Assembly: GCA_903970355.1 (NCBI GenBank)
Contig: CAJCIF010000152.1
Location: 1-11,294 of the forward strand
DNA from: Actinomycetota bacterium
GTDB taxonomy: Bacteria; Cyanobacteriota; Vampirovibrionia; Obscuribacterales; Obscuribacteraceae
Reading direction: 5' to 3'
DNA length: 11,294 nucleotides
Shown: positions 6,281 through 11,294 of the stretch, piece by piece
Numbering within the stretch: the first letter of the stretch is position 1
Layout of the letters: every line of letters begins with the position of its first letter
The notes under the pieces: model-generated
What the model was told of the DNA's origin: nothing
The model's input: the letters and a program-made list of their open reading frames with translations, nothing else
Databases searched by the model: none
Translations under genes and position numbers: made by a program

Positions 6281-9145
6281 GTGAATACAGTTAAGACACC
6301 CAATCCGCTCGTCGAGCTCGCAAAACTCGGTCAATCAATTTGGTTTGATTACGTACGCAGAAATCTAATCACAAGCGGCGAATTGGCCCGCATGGTGAAG
6401 GATGATGCTTTGAAGGGAGTCACTTCCAATCCGGCCATTTTTGAAAAAGCGATCGCAGGCAGCAATGACTACGACGCTGCCTTAAAAGATTTGGCGCAGA
6501 AAGATCTTGATGCACCTGCGCTCTACGAAATTTTGGCAATCGATGATATTCAACATGCCGCCGATGTGTTGCGACCGGTCTATGACGAAACGAAGGGTTA
6601 TGACGGCTATGTCAGTTTAGAAGTTTCGCCATATCTCGCCAACGAAACTCAACCGACAATTGATGAAGCCCGCCGTTTGTGGAAGCGAGTCGATCGCAAG
6701 AACGTCATGATTAAAGTGCCTGGCACCAAAGCCGGCATACCTGCCATTGAAACCCTGATTTCAGAAGGCATCAATATCAACGTCACCCTGCTTTTCTCGC
6801 AAGATGTTTATAAGCAAGTTGCCGAAGCGTTCATTAAAGGTCTGGAAACGTACGCTTCCAAAGGTGGCGATGTAAGCCACGTTGCAAGCGTGGCCAGTTT
6901 CTTTGTAAGCCGCATCGATTCAGCTATAGACAACACTCTTACACAAAGAGCGGAAGCTGCCAAAACAGATGCTGAGAAAAAGAAATATACAAGCCTGCTC
7001 GGCAAAGTTGCCATTGCTAATGCCAAACTGGCCTATCAGATCTACAAAAATCTCTATAACCAAGACCGTTGGGCAACACTTGCTAAGAAAGGGGCTCGTC
7101 CACAAAGACTGCTCTGGGCCTCGACCGGTACTAAGAATGCCAACTATCCGGATACCCTCTATGTAGACAGTTTGATTGGACCGGAAACAGTGAATACAGT
7201 ACCGCCGGCTACTCTTGATGCTTATCGCGATCACGGCAAACCGACAGCAACGCTAGCAACCGGAGTTGATCAAGCCAAAGAAGTAATGGCGAACCTACAA
7301 GCTGTTGGTCTCTCCATTACAGAAGTCTGTGACAACCTCACTATTGAAGGAGTAAAGCTCTTTGCTGATGCCTTCGACAAACTTTTGGACGCCCTGAGCA
7401 AAAAGCGCGCCGCTCTTCATACAACTCATCTAGATACAACGACCTACCATTTGGATGACAGCCTCACGAAGGCCTTGCATGAAACACTCAAGCAATGGCA
7501 AGAAGGTGAAAAGGTGCGCAAGCTCTGGGCCGGAGATGCTTCTCTCTGGACCAATTCCGATGAATCAAAATGGCTTGGCTGGTTGGGTATCACCTACGAC
7601 CAAGTTGCCCACATCAAACACTTGCAAGATCTCTCCAACGAAGTAAAAGCAGCCGGTTACAAAAATGCGCTTTTGCTCGGTATGGGTGGTTCGAGTTTAG
7701 GACCGGAAGTATTGAAGAAAACTTTCGGCAAGCAACATGGTTATCCGGAACTGTTTGTTTTAGATTCAACAGATCCAGCTCAAATAGCGGATTTCGAACA
7801 AAAGATTGATTTCGAAAAAACAGTCTTTATCGTTTCGAGTAAATCAGGAAGCACCCTTGAGCCAAATATCTTCAAGCAATACTTCTTCGATAAATTAAAA
7901 TCGAAAGTTGGTGCAGAAAAGGCCGGCAAACAATTTATTGCCGTTACTGATCCGGGTTCGAAAATGGAAGCAGTCGCAAAAGCTGATGGCTTCAGTCATA
8001 TCTTCTACGGCTTACCTTCAATTGGCGGACGCTATTCAGTGCTTTCCGATTTCGGAATGGTACCGGGTGCAGTGATGGGTGTTGATATCGGTCAATTGCT
8101 CGATCGCACCGAAAAAATGGTGCACGCCTGCTCCGCCAGCGTTCCTGCTGAAAATAATCCCGGCGTCTTACTTGGCGCAATCATGGGAGTGGCAGCCAAA
8201 GCTGGCAAAGACAAAGTAACGATCATTGCTTCTCCGGCAATCTCAGATCTTGGTGCCTGGCTTGAACAGCTTCTGGCTGAATCTACCGGTAAGGAAGGCA
8301 AAGGTCTTATTCCGGTTGATGGCGAAACCATTAGTGAAACAGGCGCTTATGGCAAGGATCGCCTCTTTGCTTACGTACGTCTGAGTTCCAAACCAGATGC
8401 CGCACAAGACAAGCAAGTCGACAAACTGATTGAAGCTGGTCAAGCTGTAGTGAGGCTCAACCTGGAAGAAATCTACGACATCGGTCAAGAATTCTTCCGC
8501 TGGGAAATTGCGACTGCGGTTGCTGGTTCAATCATCGGCATCAATGCTTTCAACCAACCAGACGTTGAAGCAAGCAAAATTGCCACCCGCAATATCACAA
8601 GCGAATACGAAAAAACCGGCAAATTGCCTGCCGAACAACCGTTCTTCGAAGAAGGCGGCATCCAATTATTTAGTGATGCTGCCAATGTCGAAGCGCTTAA
8701 AAAATCCGGAGCAAAAACGCTTGTCGATTATCTAAGAGCACATTTTGACCGGCTCGCACCTGGTGATTACGCCGCTTTCCTCGCCTACATTCAAATGAAC
8801 GATGAGCATAAAGCAGAGCTGGAAAAAATCCGCATGAACGTTCGTGACAAAAAGAAAGTCGCCACGTGTCTCGGATTTGGACCGAGATTCTTGCACTCCA
8901 CCGGACAAGCCTATAAAGGCGGACCGAACACTGGGGTCTTCTTGCAAATCACAGCCGAAGACGCTAAAGACCTGAATGTACCAGAGCAAAAATACACATT
9001 CAGCATCGTGAAAGCAGCACAAGCCAGAGGTGACTTCCAAGTTCTAGCGGAAAGAAAACGCCGCGCTCTTCGCATTCATTTGCCGAAAGATGTGACTAAT
9101 CAGCTCAAGATTTTGTTAGCAGCTGTGCAACAGGCCATCTCATAG
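6281..9145 (+). CDS. tal-pgi: Bifunctional transaldolase / glucose-6-phosphate isomerase fusion
   Basis: One 954-residue polypeptide joins two enzymes. Residues 1 to about 370 are a transaldolase: GVTSNPAIFEKAI at 46-58, Schiff-base Lys145 in VMIKVPGTKAG, INVTLLFS at 166-173, SFFVSRIDSAID at 206-217 and RLLWASTGTKN at 276-286. A linker near 372-395 leads to a glucose-6-phosphate isomerase of the SIS fold: GMGGSSLGPEV at 467-477, SKSGSTLEP at 520-528, GGRYSVLS at 582-589 with Arg584, and AESTGKEGKG at 666-675 with Glu667. The usual PGI His (in a QH pair) and the C-terminal FDQxGVExxK signature are not seen; the C-terminus has LHSTGQAYKGGP at 871-882 instead. Such fusions are known in several bacterial groups. 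The start is GTG with GGGAG 8 bases upstream, and glk follows 14 bases after the stop. No frame break appears at the domain junction. Confidence 0.95.
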   Translation: MNTVKTPNPLVELAKLGQSIWFDYVRRNLITSGELARMVKDDALKGVTSNPAIFEKAIAGSNDYDAALKDLAQKDLDAPALYEILAIDDIQHAADVLRPVYDETKGYDGYVSLEVSPYLANETQPTIDEARRLWKRVDRKNVMIKVPGTKAGIPAIETLISEGININVTLLFSQDVYKQVAEAFIKGLETYASKGGDVSHVASVASFFVSRIDSAIDNTLTQRAEAAKTDAEKKKYTSLLGKVAIANAKLAYQIYKNLYNQDRWATLAKKGARPQRLLWASTGTKNANYPDTLYVDSLIGPETVNTVPPATLDAYRDHGKPTATLATGVDQAKEVMANLQAVGLSITEVCDNLTIEGVKLFADAFDKLLDALSKKRAALHTTHLDTTTYHLDDSLTKALHETLKQWQEGEKVRKLWAGDASLWTNSDESKWLGWLGITYDQVAHIKHLQDLSNEVKAAGYKNALLLGMGGSSLGPEVLKKTFGKQHGYPELFVLDSTDPAQIADFEQKIDFEKTVFIVSSKSGSTLEPNIFKQYFFDKLKSKVGAEKAGKQFIAVTDPGSKMEAVAKADGFSHIFYGLPSIGGRYSVLSDFGMVPGAVMGVDIGQLLDRTEKMVHACSASVPAENNPGVLLGAIMGVAAKAGKDKVTIIASPAISDLGAWLEQLLAESTGKEGKGLIPVDGETISETGAYGKDRLFAYVRLSSKPDAAQDKQVDKLIEAGQAVVRLNLEEIYDIGQEFFRWEIATAVAGSIIGINAFNQPDVEASKIATRNITSEYEKTGKLPAEQPFFEEGGIQLFSDAANVEALKKSGAKTLVDYLRAHFDRLAPGDYAAFLAYIQMNDEHKAELEKIRMNVRDKKKVATCLGFGPRFLHSTGQAYKGGPNTGVFLQITAEDAKDLNVPEQKYTFSIVKAAQARGDFQVLAERKRRALRIHLPKDVTNQLKILLAAVQQAIS

Positions 9146-9159
9146 GAACAAGACAGTAA

Positions 9160-10167
9160 ATGATTCTTGCTGGCGACATCGGCGGCACTAAAACAAGACT
9201 TGCCACGTTCGATCCTGACGGAGATAAATATCACCCGATTTTGGAGCAGCTTTTTCAAAGCGGCCGGCATCCATCATTGGAAGATATCGTTATCAAGTTC
9301 ATCGAAACTAATAACTTAAAGCCCGCGGCAGCTTGTTTTGGATTCGCCGGTGTCGCTCGCAAAGGCGAGGCAATCGCCACTAACTTACCCTGGAAAGTTA
9401 GTACGAAACAATTAGCGGAATGCCTCGGCACTCCTCATGTTTTCCTGATCAATGATCTTGAATCCAACGCCTACGGCATTAAAGTTTTGCAGCCGCACGA
9501 CTTCTATGTCATTAACGAAGGAGTTCATGAAGATGAAGGTAATGCCGGATTGATTTCGGCAGGCACCGGATTAGGCGAAGCTGGTTTGTATTGGGATGGG
9601 GTAAAGCTTCTGCCCTTTAGCAGCGAAGGTGGACATTCCGATTTCGCCCCGAAAAACAAACAGCAATTCGAACTTCTGGAATACCTCCAGCAACGCTACG
9701 GCAACGTCAGTTGGGAACGTGTGGTATCCGGCACTGGTCTATTCAACATCTACTGTTTTTTGAAAGACACCGGATACGGACAAGATCCGGATTGGATGGT
9801 AGCTGAAATTTTGCAAGGCGATGCTGCCGCTTCTATTTCTCGCAATGCTCTCGCCGGCAAAAGTGAGCTGTGCAACATGGCACTTAATCTTTTTGTTTCA
9901 TTCTACGGAGCAGAAGCCGGCAATCTTGCTCTCAAACTAATGGCTACGCAAGGAATATTTCTGGGCGGTGGCATTGCTCCCAAAATACTCGATCGCCTTA
10001 AAACCCCTCTTTTCTTCGAATCGTTCGTATCAAAAGGGCGATTCGAAAAAGTGCTGCGCAACATTCCAGTCAAAGTTATTCTCAATGACAAAACAGCACT
10101 GTTGGGAGCAGCTCGGTATGCTTATATGCACACGGGCGTACTGGATGAAGCGACAATCTCCGTCTAA
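9160..10167 (+). CDS. glk: Glucokinase (non-ROK, Glk family)
   Basis: Glucokinase phosphorylates glucose with ATP to glucose-6-phosphate, feeding the PGI half of the preceding fusion protein. The 335-residue protein is of normal length for the E. coli Glk family. It shows the phosphate-1 loop GDIGGTKTRLA at 5-15, TNLPWKVS at 74-81, LINDLESNAYG at 97-107 with predicted catalytic Asp99, AGTGLGEAG at 134-142, SSEGGHSDFAP at 154-164 for sugar binding and GGGIAPKIL at 269-277. The ROK-family zinc motif CxCGxxGC is absent. AGGA at 9144-9147 overlaps the tal-pgi stop and is 12 bases from the ATG. It is the last gene of the tkt/tal-pgi/glk run and ends one base short of the convergent patatin gene. 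Confidence 0.96.
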   Translation: MILAGDIGGTKTRLATFDPDGDKYHPILEQLFQSGRHPSLEDIVIKFIETNNLKPAAACFGFAGVARKGEAIATNLPWKVSTKQLAECLGTPHVFLINDLESNAYGIKVLQPHDFYVINEGVHEDEGNAGLISAGTGLGEAGLYWDGVKLLPFSSEGGHSDFAPKNKQQFELLEYLQQRYGNVSWERVVSGTGLFNIYCFLKDTGYGQDPDWMVAEILQGDAAASISRNALAGKSELCNMALNLFVSFYGAEAGNLALKLMATQGIFLGGGIAPKILDRLKTPLFFESFVSKGRFEKVLRNIPVKVILNDKTALLGAARYAYMHTGVLDEATISV

Positions 10168-10168
10168 T

Positions 10169-11224
10169 TTATTTGTCTAAAGTTTTTTGCAAGTCTGCCA
10201 ATTGCTTCTTAATGATGGGAGCGGCACGCCGGGCTGCCATTTCTCCTGCATTGAGTGCCTTGGTTACATCCGATTCTTGATGAGATAAGAGTTTGATATT
10301 GCGCAGATCCGGATGGATGACTGCATCTGCCCCTGAGATTTGCGGCCAGTCTAAAGTGCGCAAATTCATGCTTATGCATCTTTGCGGGACACTGCCAACT
10401 TTTCGAAATGCATCCTTTGCCACGCACTCAATCTGGTCATCTACATCAACGGCAATAACAAAGTCACAGCCCATTTCACGTGCTCTGCTGACTGGACAAT
10501 TTGCAACAATGCCACCATCAACCAATAGCGCATCACTGTATTCAACGGGCCGGCGCAAAGCAGGAATAGCAGAACTTGCCTGCAAAGCTTTGCCTATATT
10601 GCCGCTTTTAATCACATAAGACTCACCATCAAGAAGATTCGATGCAATAGCCCAGAACTTGGGGTGAACGAGGTCTTCCATATTTTTTTTGCCTTCAGGC
10701 AGTTGTTTATTAAGATAGTTGGCAAATATGCCACCACGATAAAGCCCGTCATAAGGGCGATAGCCGAATATGCGAGGGATCGCAAATATTGGAATAAGCG
10801 CTATACGTACGGAGAGAGGAACAGTGTCAAAAGCCTTCTCTATCTTTCGGGTGCGAAAACCTTTTTCAATTTCATGAAGTGGTGTGCCGGCTGCAAACAA
10901 ACCGCCCACAATAGCCCCCATACTAGTGCCGGCGATGGCATCTATCGGTATTCCTTCTTCCGAAAGGGCACGCAACACTCCTATGTGTGCGACACCACGC
11001 GTGCCACCACCACCAAGAGCCAGGGCCACCGTGATACGTCGGGGTTCATTATTCGTTTTTGTTTCATTTTCTTCAGCCCATGAGGGCAATGGTGACAATA
11101 TGTTTAGTAGCAGTTGTCCGGCGGATAGCGCGGCAAGCAAAACGGCTCTCAGGACTTGAGCCCAACATTTGTCTTTACTAGCAAGTTGGAAAATCACGCA
11201 TGACAGCGTAGCATAAGAGCCCAC
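10169..11224 (-). CDS. Exported patatin-like phospholipase (RssA-like)
   Basis: This 351-residue protein is a patatin-fold serine lipid hydrolase with a Ser-Asp dyad. It has the oxyanion loop LGGGGTRGVAH at 70-80, nucleophile elbow GTSMG at 99-103 (Ser101) and the Asp motif DGGIVANCP at 236-244 (Asp236). The order and spacing match the RssA/YchK bacterial patatins. Residues 24-50 form a hydrophobic stretch ending in SPLPSWA before EEN, which looks like a cleavable signal peptide, so the enzyme probably acts outside the cytoplasm. An in-frame TAG lies directly before the GTG at 11224, which sets the upper limit. No good Shine-Dalgarno precedes it, so a GTG at 11197 is possible. It converges on glk and is divergent from the gene beginning at 11256. 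Substrate unknown. Confidence 0.92.
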   Translation of the reverse strand: MGSYATLSCVIFQLASKDKCWAQVLRAVLLAALSAGQLLLNILSPLPSWAEENETKTNNEPRRITVALALGGGGTRGVAHIGVLRALSEEGIPIDAIAGTSMGAIVGGLFAAGTPLHEIEKGFRTRKIEKAFDTVPLSVRIALIPIFAIPRIFGYRPYDGLYRGGIFANYLNKQLPEGKKNMEDLVHPKFWAIASNLLDGESYVIKSGNIGKALQASSAIPALRRPVEYSDALLVDGGIVANCPVSRAREMGCDFVIAVDVDDQIECVAKDAFRKVGSVPQRCISMNLRTLDWPQISGADAVIHPDLRNIKLLSHQESDVTKALNAGEMAARRAAPIIKKQLADLQKTLDK

Positions 11225-11242
11225 CTATATTTATCTGGCATT

Positions 11243-11247
11243 AGGAG
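11243..11247 (+). promoter_or_regulatory. Ribosome binding site for the gene starting at 11256
   Basis: AGGAG lies 8 bases before an ATG at 11256, an optimal arrangement and the main support for the truncated gene at the right edge. Confidence 0.5.
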
Positions 11248-11255
11248 AAGCGCTG

Positions 11256-11294
11256 ATGCGTTCATCACTTAGCAATCTATGTCTCGTGACAATT
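11256..11294 (+). CDS. Start of an unidentified gene, cut by the right edge
   Basis: An ATG with a well-placed AGGAG opens a frame that stays open for all 13 remaining codons (MRSSLSNLCLVTI). A basic residue followed by a mildly hydrophobic run would suit the beginning of a signal peptide or membrane anchor, but 13 residues are too few to judge. It is divergent from the patatin gene with only 31 bases between the starts. Confidence 0.45.
   Translation, partial: MRSSLSNLCLVTI

Noticed and set aside
10152..10188. Intrinsic terminator after glk
   Set aside because: GACAA and TTGTC could pair across a 16-base loop ahead of a run of six T, but the stem is only 5 bases and the T-run does not directly follow it. 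It overlaps the patatin coding end, so it is too weak to call.
1..11294. Mobile element, phage, CRISPR or defence cluster
   Set aside because: No transposase, integrase, direct-repeat array, nuclease or toxin motif was seen in any frame. The patatin gene has no cyclase or other CBASS partner nearby.

Overview
This is chromosomal DNA of moderate GC content from a bacterium, holding a compact set of sugar-phosphate genes. The lineage cannot be fixed from the window. A fused transaldolase/glucose-6-phosphate isomerase, a non-ROK glucokinase and a secreted patatin-like protein fit several groups. A non-photosynthetic relative of Cyanobacteria (Melainabacteria/Obscuribacter-like) is one guess, held weakly. 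I see no phage, transposon, CRISPR array, rRNA or tRNA.

Layout. Positions 1-256 hold the N-terminal part of an unrecognised minus-strand gene that runs off the left edge. It is divergent from a small plus-strand gene (384-773) for a two-helix membrane protein with a Cys/Ser-repeat N-terminus. That gene converges on a three-gene minus-strand unit, transcribed from about 3192 down to 807: a Cof-type HAD phosphatase, 6-phosphogluconolactonase (pgl), and an SDR closely resembling glucose 1-dehydrogenase. The last two overlap by 11 bases.

From the divergent intergenic region 3193-3347, the plus strand carries rpiA, then a 152-base gap, then a tight run of tkt, tal-pgi fusion and glk (gaps of 3 and 14 bases). 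glk converges on a minus-strand patatin-like phospholipase gene (10169-11224) with an export signal, one base apart. At the right edge a new plus-strand gene begins at 11256, with a good ribosome binding site, and is cut by the window end.

How the genes fit together. Glk makes glucose-6-phosphate and the PGI half of the fusion interconverts it with fructose-6-phosphate. RpiA, Tkt and the Tal half form the non-oxidative pentose phosphate pathway. Pgl belongs to the oxidative branch, but glucose-6-phosphate dehydrogenase and 6-phosphogluconate dehydrogenase are not in the window. The SDR next to pgl may oxidise free glucose instead, but its substrate is inferred from motifs only.

The least expected features are the Cys/Ser-repeat membrane protein, the non-canonical catalytic sites in the PGI half of the fusion, and the pairing of a glucose-dehydrogenase-like SDR with pgl. 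I did not find convincing evidence of a wholly new multi-gene system. The window mostly reads as well-organised central carbon metabolism flanked by uncharacterised genes.
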